NCBI RefSeq assembly: GCF_000003605.2
Contig: NW_003124905.1
Span: 110,006 to 165,595 of the forward strand
Direction of reading: 5' to 3'
DNA from: Saccoglossus kowalevskii
Taxonomy: Eukaryota > Hemichordata > Enteropneusta > Harrimaniidae
DNA: 55,590 nucleotides
Each line of letters starts with the position of its first letter. Position 1 is the stretch's first letter. A program made the translations under genes and the position numbers. Below, in pieces: positions 1 to 12,102 of the stretch. The notes under the pieces are model-generated. The model made no database searches, was not told where the DNA came from, and saw nothing but the letters and a program-made list of their open reading frames with translations.

Positions 1-794
1 AAAATCAAAATCAAAGTAAAATAATAAAATAAAAGGGCATTAATAACAAAAGTAATAAAAAATTAAATTAAATAAGTTTATAGCCAAAATAATTAAAGGC
101 CGTACACTACATCAGATTATAATCAGATTGGGAAAGACCTAACGTAGCAACACGAAAGAATTGTACGGATGAACAGTACTGTCATTGCAATTAGGCGTGA
201 CCCTAAGACGTCTGTTTAAAATAGCTAAATTGAAAAACAACGCTCAACAGAAATTAGCTATCCGCAGCTCTACACAATAAAAAGAAGAAAGGTTTGGATT
301 ACTACACTTTGGGTATAACAGCCGCTTCGTTGAACTCCCTATCTATCTCCCCCACTGGTAGAGATATTAGACGACGTCAAACAAGATTGGCATATACCTG
401 GAATCAATTCCATTAGCGAACGCGGACATATTCAGTATTCCTTCTTCCTTCAGAAGAAGAATGAATCAGAACTCACCCATCGTACTTAAATAAAACCACT
501 GTTATATCATACAGCTAATCCGACACGAGATAATGTAAAGCTCCATTAAAACTGCGGATTACACTCTTCAATGGATTTCTTTTAAACAGGGCGGCCAGAA
601 AGATTAGTTTGAGAGTCTTCATATTTAATAAATGCGAGGCGACTGTTAAGGCAACAAAAGCTCTCATCTTCACTTAGGTTTCTGCCAAGTAGTTTTTATT
701 ATCAAAGGTTGCAATTATTTACCTGAAAACCACTGGACCACTGCTTATATCATTTGTATTATGCATGTATTACATTATACACCGTTACAGTGAA
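1..794. other. intergenic, nothing recognised
   Basis: AT-rich sequence with no open frame, splice-bounded exon or repeat structure that I could support on either strand. Confidence 0.5.
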
Positions 795-929
795 TTTAAA
801 GCGCGGCGGTCGTCGCGCAGCGCGTGTTCGAACTTCATGTAAATAAACAATGTATTTTACACGCGTTGTATACGTCGCTATGAGTCCCATATCGAACAGG
901 ACGCGGCGCGACGACTGCCGCCCTTTAAA
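795..929. repeat. MITE family A, copy 1
   Basis: A 135-bp non-autonomous element with terminal inverted repeats. It opens TTTAAAGCGCGGCGGTCGTC and closes GACGACTGCCGCCCTTTAAA, so the outer ~25 bp pair as a hairpin. The interior (ATGTAAATAAACAATG, TATGAGTCCCA) is shared with the copy at 44714-44845. The ends contain TTTAAA, so a TTAA or TTTAAA target duplication is possible. No transposase is present and the superfamily is not assigned. Long open frames here on the minus strand are by-products of the GC-rich arms. Confidence 0.85.
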
Positions 930-3333
930 CAACCCATATGGTAGGGCTCTTTCGTTTTTAAAATAATACAAGCGTACACGTGAATTTATTACAGAATATA
1001 GACAATGTTCTGTTTATATAGTAACATATACACAAAAATAACAAAACTGTGTGGCATAATCCGGGTCGGGGTCATCGAATCTATCAATATTAGCGAGAAT
1101 TTATACCCCGTCTGTGTGCGTCCGTTTACTGGCACGTAATAGTGCATTGGCGTTGTGATGCACTGGTGATTTGAATGCATATTTTTAATCGAATTATAGC
1201 CGCTACAACGCGCAACAATTCTCTTCAACTCTGGATTGAATTTCCAACGGAATCTCGAGAAATAACCTATTACGTATGCGAGTTTAGATAAGTAGCTCAG
1301 TTATCGAATGTACATAATCATATTTGATGCTAAAGAAAATAACCACATTTTAATGTTCGGAGTTTTTATTTTTGATTACATTCTACATCGCTGAGTATTG
1401 CTTTTGAAATACAGGATGCTTTTAAAACGCCACGTCGTTTGCAATTATATTTTGTAACCGACTACTTCAATAGACGGATTTTTCTAAAAGGAATATTAAC
1501 TTCCTACTCCCTTGCGCACAAACGAGATGCAAAACTATCTCCCCTTGTACAACGCTTTCAAATACGCTCTAACTGGCAAATATATTTCGTACATAGACTG
1601 CTGATTCCTTGCATTCAGTTTATAAACGGGAGTACAGCACGATGCGTGAATATATAGTAATTTAAATGTAGGAGAATTACCCCAGTTGTTTAGTATATAA
1701 TAGAAGGCAGTATCGCATGATCTTCATTCGTTCAATACAAATCAGAAATTACTTTACTCGTGTGGGGAATTATTTTCAACAGCACAAATTATCATCAAAT
1801 CTTTGTTAATGAGAGTTTCCGTCGTTTTAACAGAAATGCGATTCTGAATACGTTTCTTTTGCATTGTGATGTGGGTTACTTCTATCATGCTTTAATAGAT
1901 TTCTCGACACATCTTACAGCACTCTTATCTTAAAAACAAACTCACGCGAGACGTGGACTCCTTTAACAGAAACCAATTCTGATAGCAAAACATATGCATA
2001 TTTAATATTCGTAGATTTTTTTTTATTCGAAGTCTTGGCCGGCGGGGGGGGGGGGGGGTAATCGATAATTCTATTACGTTGGAATTACATCACGTAATTG
2101 TGAGCAATAAACCTCAGATACTTTATGATCGTTGTTCATAATTTAAGACCATTCACTTCACAGCCTATAAAATTTAATGAGTACACAAATCACGTTTGAC
2201 ACAGCAAATATTCACCCAATTTACTTAAACTGGAATGGTCAGTAATGTTGCCCATTTCAAAAAAAATCATTTATTGTAATTTGTACTTAGCATTTATGTC
2301 TAATGCTTAATTATCAGTTTATTGAGAAAATCTAATAACAGGCGCCATATTCAGATCGTTTTCGTTTTTACTACAAAACAAACGTTTTCTTAAATAGTTC
2401 AGTACCTCATAGCACACAGTGCCGGTTCAGCGCAGAGCGCAGAGTGGGCGCCGTAATTGATGATATCAATAAATCACATATCTTGCCGCCAGCAACTACT
2501 GCCATGTACGATAAAATTTCATCTAGGACAAATGGAACTTCGATTTAAAGAGTAGGAGGACGAATCAACTTCCCGGTCGCCAATTTCAGCAAACTGTATT
2601 CAATTACCGTTACCGAATGCGCTCCCTGTGTAGAGGAGGAAATACCTTGTATTCTAATCATTGAATTACTTAATTTAACCCAGATCCTTCAATTTTATCA
2701 TAAGTGCGTAGCCTGTAATTAACCCCACTTGCTATTTTTGTTTTTTTTATAAAACCTCCCTAATATTTCTTGGACCATAACATGTAGCCTTAACGTTTAC
2801 TTTATTTGGCTATCTATTACAGCAACTGGAATCCTGCAGTCTTAAATAGCGTAATCGACTTTGCAGACGGGCCCAACTTCACTGTGGGCGTGGGTATACG
2901 ACAACGCGTGTTGAACACATTCCATCAAGAGAAAAAGACATATAATATATATATATAAAGAAAACGAAAGAGACCGCCGGAGAGCTAATGCAGACCCCCC
3001 AAAAAACATATCATTTATTCTGGCCGCATACATTATAATGAACTGTCAAATGTCCCCATATTTCGATCGAAATGTGTATTTCCTGTACAATGAAACGCGC
3101 GGAAAATAACAAATCATTGTCGTGATTTTGGTTCATTCGATTTACACGCTGTCGTAAACGGGACTGTAGACAATCACACGTACTTCTATTGTTCACTTCT
3201 GAACCTTTTCCCGATAGTATTATAAGCCTTGTAGTGAGATATTAATTGAATGCGTGATAATAGCTACGCTACACGAACGCCCAAGGCTACCAGATTAGTG
3301 CATGCAGCGCGCGTAAGAGTGCAATGACGTCTG
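930..3333. other. intergenic, no gene recognised
   Basis: AT-rich DNA without a supportable exon. The one distinctive element is an uninterrupted run of 15 G at 2044-2058. Short open frames are at chance level. Confidence 0.45.
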
Positions 3334-4010
3334 TTTAGAACGAGATGCTGAACTGTTCGAGTTACGGACACCGAGTTACGAACATCGAGATACGAAAACA
3401 TTGAGTTACAAAAAATGACCACGTCCATATTTCAGAAACCACGCCCACTGTCGCGAAACCACGCCCAAATTGTTACTCTATGTTACGGGAAACATGAATA
3501 GATAAACAAAAAATCTATGTTGCTTGTAAGTTCAGTTCAGTTAAAGGGCGGTAGTCGTCGCGCCGCGCATGTGCGACATTTGTGTTGAAATGGAATTCAC
3601 AAGAATGAGGTTTGACCTGGGCACTAATTACAGCCGGTGACGCTTTTGGTGCCTTCTAGTCACCTAAAAATACCTAATTAAAGCTTAGTAACGTCTCAAT
3701 TTGTACTCGTTGATCTGCGCAACAGGCAAACGCGCCATCTTGTTTATATGAGACCCACATATTTCGCGCATGCTTGTCGTAATGACTACCATCCTTTAAA
3801 TTAAAGATCGAGCTACTAAATGTGGACGTTCAACAAAAAAATATGTTAACTGTTAATTGCACGTCGAGTTACAATTTAGGCATGGTTTTGCAAAAGTGGG
3901 TGTGGTTTCTAACATATGGGCGTGGTCAGTTTTATAACTCGATGTTTTCGTAACTCTATGTTCGTAACTTGATGTTCGTGGCTCGAGCAATTCGGCATCT
4001 CGTTTGGAAC
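3334..4010. mobile_element. foldback-type element with long inverted arms
   Basis: The left arm (about 3334-3465) and right arm (about 3881-4010) are imperfect reverse complements over ~130 bp. Each arm carries a short internal tandem array of an ~15-bp unit (CGAGTTACGAACAT and variants) and an outer GAGATGC near GTTTAGAAC/GTTTGGAAC. Another element (3541-3800) sits between the arms. Long, internally repetitive arms are the hallmark of foldback or multi-TIR non-autonomous DNA transposons. No transposase is visible. Confidence 0.75.
3541..3800. repeat. MITE family A, longer variant nested in the foldback element
   Basis: It begins TTAAAGGGCGGTAGTCGTCG and ends with ATGACTACCATCCTTTAAA. The ends are inverted copies of each other and match family A. 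The middle (ATTTGTGTTGA, TTTGACCTGGGC) is shared with the partial copy at 5699-5825. At 260 bp it is about twice the size of copies 1 and 2. Confidence 0.7.
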
Positions 4011-5698
4011 GTGCCATTATTGAGAAGTGGACCATTTTAAATTCTTGGGATTGTGGGCTTGAAGATTAAGTAATCTCTTATAGTAATGCGTAAATAAGTA
4101 AACACATTCGGAGTTTATTCCTTTACTATGCGATAGTAAATGGTCCACAACAAATGATCATGTCTCCGAAGTTCAGCGGCATGTCGGTGTACATGTATAT
4201 CACCCACACGTTCGCCGGATGAACCTGAGGTTTAAGACCACATCAAAATATTTTCAGCAGATTATTCCTTTGAAAGATGACTCGAACATTAGCCATTTCA
4301 TAATGTGATAATTTAAGCTTTCTAGAGATGGTATACTACTCCGATTCCGACCATAAGCTTCCAATGGTTTTAGTATAGGCCGGCACACGGTGATACATGG
4401 GTGTTTAAATTTTACAAGTCAGCATGGGCGTGTCTTGCCGAACAATTTTGTGCTCGGGTCATCGTGCCAGTTAGCAACGAAAGCATGCGTTCTGTTAGCA
4501 GGGGTTGTAATGGGGAAGTGGGATGTCTCCGCTTACGTTTTTTTGGTTTCATACTTTGGTAAGACGATTCCCGGGGAGGATTCCCGTTCAATTGCAAATG
4601 AATGCGAGTGCTGGTCATTGTTTGCTATCGGCGATGTAGTGAGAGAACTACTTTTCTTTCGATTTAGTGATTAAATGCGGTGGTCGTTGCGACGTGCATG
4701 CGCTATGATGAGTCCCACACAGACAACGATGGCGCCTTCGATTATTGTGTATATCAATGCGTACCCGAACGAGACTATATTAAGTCTTAACTCGATAATT
4801 TCCGAAATCAATGGAACGGCTCAACGATGTATATATTACATATAACGCCCAGATCTAAAGACGCATTCGAGCTTGCCACTGGAGTGCATTGCATTGTGGG
4901 AAAAATAATGTTTCTAAACATTGTAACAAATCTTCGTCGTGCGTGGCGCGACAACCTTTACTGAGGGTGGTTTATGACAAAGTAGCATCACGTACATTTC
5001 ACCGGATACCTCAGTTCTTTGGTATATCGACATGGTCGCCATTCAATGGAGAACATCATCACTGCTAATGGCGTACACGAAATACGTGCCAATTCAGATA
5101 TTTCAGTATTCAAACTGAACACAACGCCGACGATTACAGAAAACAAGGGGCGTGTCCCTCCAATTCACGGAACTGACTGCTTGTGCGTGATAAATGTGTA
5201 CTGCAAGATATTCGGGGGTATTTGGGCGACTCAGAATGCCAATATAAATCATTAATTTGCATTTCGCGACGTTGGGAGAATTAGGAACCAATCACCAATG
5301 CCGTATACGTTCAGAGAAATGGAGGAGAATGGGGGGGGGAGGGTCTGAAACCCCAACCCTTCAATAGTATTTGGCTAGATGAATAATGTGTTTTAAATAA
5401 TAGACATGAAATGAATCATGTCCTACAGGCGACGTATTGACGACGTCCACTGGCGAGGTCAAAGGTCATATGCGCATCTAATTTGATCCAAGCTGAATGT
5501 ATGTCAAGTAGTATAGTGATAAGATAAGAAAAGTAAGATAAGAATGATTAACAATTGGAATTCCTTTAACATACGTATATGCGAAAATAGGAATATAGGT
5601 CAAGATAGTAAGAGGAGATTACGAAAAAATATTCTCATTCTTTTGTCAGATTTTATAATTTGCTAGACATACGCTCCTAATAAAATGGACTTGTATTT
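4011..5698. other. intergenic with MITE scraps
   Basis: A GC-richer patch (4390-4740) is open on both strands but has no splice or family support. A family A end-like scrap lies at 4671-4731 (TTAAATGCGGTGGTCGTTGC, GATGAGTCCCACA). A run of G lies near 5331. Nothing here is a convincing gene. Confidence 0.4.
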
Positions 5699-5825
5699 AT
5701 TTAAAGGACAGTGGTTGTCGCGCTACGCATGTGCGAGATTTGTGTTGATAAACATTGATTTCCCCGCAATTCCGTGCGTTCTCAGAATGGCAAGAACGAA
5801 TGGGTCGTTTGATCTGGGCGCTTTG
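5699..5825 (+). repeat. MITE family A variant, solo left arm
   Basis: It starts TTTAAAGGACAGTGGTTGTC and shares CGCATGTGCGA, ATTTGTGTTGA and a GTTTGATCTGGGCGC-type segment with the 3541-3800 element. No matching right arm follows, so it looks truncated. Confidence 0.55.
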
Positions 5826-6927
5826 TACTTTTTATTTTTATTCACAACTAGTCCACTCATTATATAGGAATTCCATGTGATATGTAGCAATTTGTTCGTA
5901 CTTAGGCATAGTATCGTTTGAAAAAGAGAGATATGTTTGTTTGGAGACAGTGATTAGGTCTATTCAACTAAGTACATCGACACAGACTGTATTTTCTTCC
6001 TCGTGGATTAAATTATGACGTCACCAATCGTCCTCGGGACATACATATTCATATTTCAAATCAAACCGTATGGAAAACTGTGAAATGTTGTAGAAATAAC
6101 ACTCATATCTATCTTCCTATATTCCACCCCCGAAGAACACAAAACACGCAGAAAACAAGAAACGTAAGAAACGGACTTACACACTCGTGTATATTACCTT
6201 CGCGGCAGATGGCGCACACACCACTGTATCTACAATGGTGGTAGAACGCCGAATGTCTGCACCACTCGCTAACAAATTATGGTTTAAAACACCAGTTGCC
6301 TTCGCCGACACATGGGTTGTACGGCGTCAGTATGTACACCGACATGTATAAGGAGCGACCCGATTGAATAAGCAAGGACATCGTGACAACCCCAGGGACA
6401 TTCCACAAATGGTTGAAAGAACATTACTACCTCAACTCATCTGTATTGTGAGCGCTTTTCTCATACATGTAAGGTAAAATGTTAGTCATCAGAAATCCTT
6501 AAAGACTTCCTACTATTATAAATGATTGCTATTTCAAATCCGTGACCATCTTTGACAAAGTGGTTTTCACAGCAAGAGTCTTCTCCACACCAATGTGAGT
6601 GGATTAAAGTCTTCGAGTATGTCGAGCAAATAATAACGAGAACGCACAAATAAGGTCACGATGTAAAAAAATACTTACTTGTCGTGTTGGGGTCGGACTA
6701 ATCATCGTGATTAATGGAATTACCTATGTAAGAGGCAAACCAACTGTCAAAATAGGCAAACAAACGTCTTGTCGCGTTGTTTGTAAACCACCGAATGAGT
6801 GACATCAATTTGGGCGCACATGACAAGCATATTTGTACAAGGAAATATCGTTATATACAGATTATACGAGACGCGAAATAATGCTGTTTTGCGTTTTTAC
6901 TAGTCACCGGATTCTTCTCACTAGGCG
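5826..6927. other. intergenic, nothing convincing
   Basis: No open frame above chance. A Cys-containing minus-strand stretch near 6200-6250 ends at a GTAAGT but was not supported by a second exon. Confidence 0.35.
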
Positions 6928-7233
6928 GTTTTCACCTTCACTGCAAGATCTCGCACAATGCGTGAAAGCAGCGGGGTGACCAGCTACTGAAAAAAATCAG
7001 TTTAATTTTTAACTTCTTCTTTTAATTGTTCAATGTCGAATTATCGAGATTCCAGTGAGAAATATAGGCATTGAGATGCACTTACTTTTGCAACATTGAA
7101 CATCATCAAATTTGTACAACACATTAAACGTGGAAAAGCTCTAAACAAGTTTTGCGATTGTATGACCTTTGTTCGTCGTGTTTTTACGTTCTATTTCACG
7201 CATAACGCGAGATCTCGCAGTGAACGGAAAACT
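6928..7233. repeat. 306-bp inverted-repeat element
   Basis: The arms at 6928-6968 and 7194-7233 are inverted copies: TTTTCACCTTCACTGC..GATCTCGC..ATGCGTGAAA on the left and its reverse complement on the right. The spacer is ~225 bp. The size and layout fit a small MITE. No second copy was found in this window. Confidence 0.6.
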
Positions 7234-10200
7234 GTATATTTTGCTACATTACATTGCCAATGTTACCCAAGTCATATTTTTTTAGACGGACGTAGAAAAC
7301 AGTGTAATCACCAAAGTTTTGAGTACATTATTGATTTTTTTAACGTTTTAATATTTGTTATCTGTTCGTAAATGTCGACAGGGAAAGTAATCACTATACG
7401 TTTATCGATTATTATACAACGTTTATCGATTATCATACTACTTGTCCCATTGCGATGTTAACATGTTTGACTCGTCGTGTGGTTATTTCGAAAACGAATA
7501 AACTGTATTTAAATTCAGATATGAGAGAATTACGTTTCCGGATATTGATTTTAGTAACCCCCTTAGCGTACAATATTATTTATCACTTAGAGTGTTAAGG
7601 GTATTCACTCGCCGTAATGACAACACGACTTTACGGAATGACTCAAGTAATTCAGAAAGGTTCTTTTGGACAAGACGATAAACGCAATTGTGTGAGCTTG
7701 GGTCACGTGTCTCGCTTGTCATATCATGTTCGATCTTGGAGGCATGATCTGTGGCATAATTGGTGGATGAAACGCGGTTCAATTATCTTCAAATCAAAAT
7801 CTAATTAGCGTCTGGTATTTTGAAAGAGACTCAATTACATTAATTTAAACTGTTCATAACAATTCCCCAGTAATCTAAATTATTTTGTGTTTACGATAAT
7901 GCATTTAATAATCCGGAGATGTTGACAACAAAAAGATTCAATGATAAAATGCGTAAACTCTGTTTTAAATAAACTAATAATGGAATTAAATACATCAAAG
8001 TCTTTGTTAGCATTGACTAAAATATTAAAATTAAAGAAAAAAATGTAGTGCAAATGATGATAAATTTGGAATTTAAACATTTATTTGAACATACTGTTAC
8101 TAAACGCGTTCCACTCTGTCGGATTGATTCTGGCTAAGGCTAAGGAGCCATGCATGGACTTTCCAGTCTGCATGACGATACTTCCCACATGATCACAGCA
8201 ATTCAGTTTTTTGTCAAAGTCAACTTTCCCTGACACCACTGACCTCTTGTAGATCACAATAATTTGTTTTCAGTTAAATCTAAGAGAAAATTTAACATTT
8301 ACTGTGATTGGTATCTTAAAAGTCACATGTTTGACTAGTTAACAATACTATTACTATTAGGGTCAAAGATTCTGCAACTGCAATAGTCGCTCTACAACTC
8401 TTCATAACATCTACGAACAACAATGAATCAGAATTAAGTATATCGCATACGTATAAAAACATACAGAAAAGTAAACCAAGGTGAGAACCTTGGAGTACGC
8501 CAGAATGTACAGGTGTCCACTCAGTGAAAAAATTCTTTATAAATACCTTATTGTACCGATTACGTATTAGGTATGATGTAAGCCATTTTGTAAGCTCCCG
8601 TCATCTGACAATAACTCATAAAATAATATTGCATTGTTGTTGTTGTTGTAAGGCCGGGTATGTATGGAAATCATATAAGTTGGTGAAACAAGATCTACTA
8701 TGGAAAATTAATTTAACTGATAAATTAATTTGTGGTATACCATGTTTCCAATGACCTTAGACAATTATGGTAGAATAGCTATCGGTGTATAGTGTTTGAC
8801 ATTGCACCGGCAGCCTGCTTTAAAAAATATATATAATATTGGCGCATTTTCACAAAACAGGAAATACATCTTCATTAATTGTTTGTTGTCTATTACGTTA
8901 TTGTATGTTTCAATAAGTATGTTACAGATTAGGAATTCAATATTGATTCAATATGACGTCATTTCAGCTGTTGTTGTTGTTTAATCTTCGACATTTTGAT
9001 GGTTATTATAATTATTATAGAAATCACGTGACATATTGACGTTGGTAAATATTAAGTTAGACTGGTAGATAAAATAGCGGCAGGCATTAGCTGACGTCAC
9101 TGATGGAAATCACGATTTCTGTAGATCCGCTGTTTTACAGCATATATTAAAGTTATTTCCCTTGGCAGGTCAGTAATACTCGCGCCACGCATGCGCAATA
9201 TATTGAATTCCATAAACAAAGTAGGCGACTTTGATCGTTGCGCAATCCAACGCCTATAAACAAGATACACCAACAAGTTTAATGAGGTAATTCCTGAGAT
9301 GACTGAACGCACAGAGGAATTTCACTAAGTAGTTATAGTTGCTATTTTGTACACGTCGCGGCCTGATCAAAAGACGTATTCGGGCTTGCCACTTGAAGTG
9401 TGCACATGACGTCAGTTCAGAGAATATACCATGTTACTTATTTTCAAAAAAAACAAAAAAACAAAAACACGACCGCCGCCACAAAACCAAAGAGTCATAT
9501 CTAAATTGCCTGCGACTTTCAAACAGTTTGACATGTTATTGGCCCAAGTACGTCTCCAAACATCAACATAATTGGATCTGCATTTCCGTGACTCATTCTA
9601 GCAAACAAAATAGGCGATTTTCAGGAAAAATGTGTCCAGTTCACCGGAAAGTTTGGCGGGATAACGACAACCGGAACCTGATTACATGTCTCATATTTTT
9701 TATGTCGCATTGTATTATAAACAATAATACAACGTTTTGCTGGATTTGAGATTAATGCTTCAATCGTTCGGGCTGCTAGATTGCACTTTTCAGGTAATAT
9801 TAGTGTCGTTTGTTATGTAATGTACATTTTTTTTCGCAGTGTATGATAGCACAGACTTTTGGAGACTAGCCAGGCGAGCACATACTATATAACCACTTCA
9901 AAACGCGTGGTAGTTACAAAGATCTGATATATGAGATGTGATTGCAGGAACATTGTCCCCCTTATTAAACTAACGCAAACAAAAAAGTATGAGAAGAGCG
10001 AATGTAATAATCCATATTATAGAGGTCAACGACCCGGATGTTTACGAGGCGCCACTGGACGCCCGGAACTGAAATGCATAGGGGGTCGAATCTACGTTTT
10101 TTTTTATTTATGGTACAGTCGGCATTTGCATTGCCGCTAAACATGACATGGTTATACCACGTGACAAGAAAAGAAGAAAACATAGAATGTAATGACACAG

Positions 10201-10664
10201 CGGGAGTCGTGTCCTGTCAACTGTGAGCCGTTGTGTGAAATGAGCATGGCCATTGTGTATATTTCAACGTTATGTCTAACGAACCTTAATCAAACCATTC
10301 TGAGCGAGGGGAGGTATAAAATGAATATTTTACGAAGTGCGGAAACATAAGTATTGGATTTAAAAGACCAAATTACTAGTATTCATCGCCAATAATTTAT
10401 GATCTCACTAAATCAGTCGAAATTGAGCAATCCTATATTGTTAATTTTACTCATTTTAGGGCATATATGATATTTCTTCGATTATGTACTGTAGTATAAC
10501 TGTAAACCAGCGAGGAGGTTGAATTAACTGACACTGAAAATATATATTAATATCATGTTGGGTCATACCTCATTTGAGGTCGATTTAAAAAGCCATAATG
10601 GTTTACGTCATATATAATTCACATACATATAGTATATGATGTCTATACAACCCGGCCCTGACGT
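7234..10664. other. intergenic
   Basis: Contains (TTG)n-like tracts near 8640 and 8965, an imperfect ~21-bp tandem duplication with ACGTTTATCGATTAT near 7398-7440, and a possible family A-like scrap near 9170-9280 (CGCCACGCATGCGCA). A segment near 9365 (GACGTATTCGGGCTTGCCAC) recurs diverged near 4860. The 136-codon plus-strand open frame at 9339-9749 lacks an ATG start and family resemblance. Confidence 0.4.
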
Positions 10665-10865
10665 NNNNNNNNNNNNNNNNNNNNNNNNNNNNNNNNNNNN
10701 NNNNNNNNNNNNNNNNNNNNNNNNNNNNNNNNNNNNNNNNNNNNNNNNNNNNNNNNNNNNNNNNNNNNNNNNNNNNNNNNNNNNNNNNNNNNNNNNNNNN
10801 NNNNNNNNNNNNNNNNNNNNNNNNNNNNNNNNNNNNNNNNNNNNNNNNNNNNNNNNNNNNNNNNN
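10665..10865. other. assembly gap (201 N)
   Basis: Run of N. Any frame read across it is meaningless. Confidence 0.99.
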
Positions 10866-11701
10866 CTTGATAATTGAGCTAGTTTAAATTGTGATACTAA
10901 TCACCTGATGTTAGCAGTGCCAATATCCGTCTTGGAGTACTTTACTCCATTAATAATAACCACCTTCCTTAAGTTTTTATCATATACCTCGTATAGCCCC
11001 GTTTCAGACCGTTATCAGAAATCAATGGCCACCCGTTGCAATAACTGTCAATATTGGCCATAATTAGACATAATAATTTTGATCGGAGCTCAAATACATC
11101 GAAAACTTGTTTCCGATTGTTTACCGGTATATTTCGCATGTGAAATTTGGGAATTTACCGGCCTAGTCGCCGAAAACTTCACATCGATAGAGCAGCAAAC
11201 TGATAAGAAACAATCACGCGTCTTGTTAAGTAGACATTGAAATATTAATCCACACTGTGAACATTTTGAAAAAAAACAACAAAAAACGACAGAAATGAGT
11301 AATAAAATTGAAGTATGTGATGAACTACAAGTACGAGATGATGCAATTTATTTATAGTCGGGACGATATGATTTATGATAAATCCTTTATTTGACTTGAT
11401 ACGGATTTTGTATCTTTTAGGTCCTATAAAATGAGCACTATAATTATTAGCTGTTGTCAGATATGCTGGTCAGTCAGGCGGACGATTATAATACCCGCAT
11501 ACCATTCCATCTTTGGGATATGCTAAGCACATGTGGTTTTGTCTTTAGCACTTTGCAACACGTTATACACAAAGCTAAGCATAATAATACAACGTCGACA
11601 CGGAACAACAAGACATTAGATTGGCTGATACGCACCACGTGGTACTTTGAATATGGATGAATGCATACACATTGTCGCATACGACTTGTTTACCACTTCC
11701 G
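10866..11701. other. intergenic, nothing recognised
   Basis: AT-rich DNA without exon or repeat evidence that I could see. Confidence 0.4.
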
Positions 11702-11710
11702 TGTGACTGA

Positions 11711-11723
11711 GAATGTTCTAGAA
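11711..11723 (+). promoter_or_regulatory. heat-shock element 1
   Basis: GAATGTTCTAGAA matches the HSF trimer site GAAnnTTCnnGAA at every fixed position. It lies ~170 bp upstream of the TATA box. Confidence 0.6.
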
Positions 11724-11802
11724 CCGTACTGTGTCTGGGTGGAATTTTTAGAAGTTGGTTGAATAGGTAATAGGACACTGTAGAAAGCAATAGAAGGTAA
11801 TG

Positions 11803-11815
11803 GAACATTCTAGAA
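11803..11815 (+). promoter_or_regulatory. heat-shock element 2
   Basis: GAACATTCTAGAA is a second perfect GAAnnTTCnnGAA, 66 bp upstream of the TATA box. A weaker GAATTTTTAGAA lies between the two sites. Confidence 0.6.
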
Positions 11816-11880
11816 ATTTGTAGTAAGTTCCAGACTCATTATGTATGCTGATGTAATGGTCTATTTATAGACAGTGTGGG

Positions 11881-11913
11881 TATATATAGGGGAGTTGTTC
11901 AGCACTGAGATCA
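11881..11913 (+). promoter_or_regulatory. TATA box and initiator
   Basis: TATATATAGG is followed about 32 bp later by TCAGATC, a spacing normal for RNA polymerase II core promoters. Confidence 0.45.
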
Positions 11914-12102
11914 GATCGGAGATCTCGTTGAATTGTATTGGAGTTTAAGTATCTAGTTATTGGAGTAGTGGAGTTTTACCGCGTTATTGTACTTGATATT
12001 TGCAGAGTATAATAATACCAGTACCAGTTGAAACCTCATCTGTTGGCTCCGTGTTCGTATTTTATCATCACCGCCAGAGAAGTCTTTTTGTTACTGTTGC
12101 CA

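Larger units (their letters stand above)
11702..12102 (+). mobile_element. probable solo LTR with a heat-shock type promoter
   Basis: A segment of ~400 bp starts TGTGACTGAGAATG and ends ..TTACTGTTGCCA, followed by TTTGGTATTTGAACC, which could be a weak primer-binding-site relic. Inside it are two perfect heat-shock elements, a TATA box (TATATATAGG at 11881) and initiator-like TCAGATC at 11911, an order typical of a U3-R-U5 promoter. No gag-pol open frame or second LTR is visible, so a solo LTR is the simplest reading. A cellular stress promoter whose gene is not recognised is the alternative. Boundaries are approximate. Confidence 0.45.

Noticed and set aside
3853-4035. Minus frame in the foldback arm
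   Set aside because: Produced by the arm's tandem units, not a gene.
9339-9749. 136-codon plus-strand frame
   Set aside because: Begins without ATG, low-complexity Lys/Gln tract from an A-run, no family match. At ~62% AT about one stop-free run of this size is expected in 55 kb by chance.
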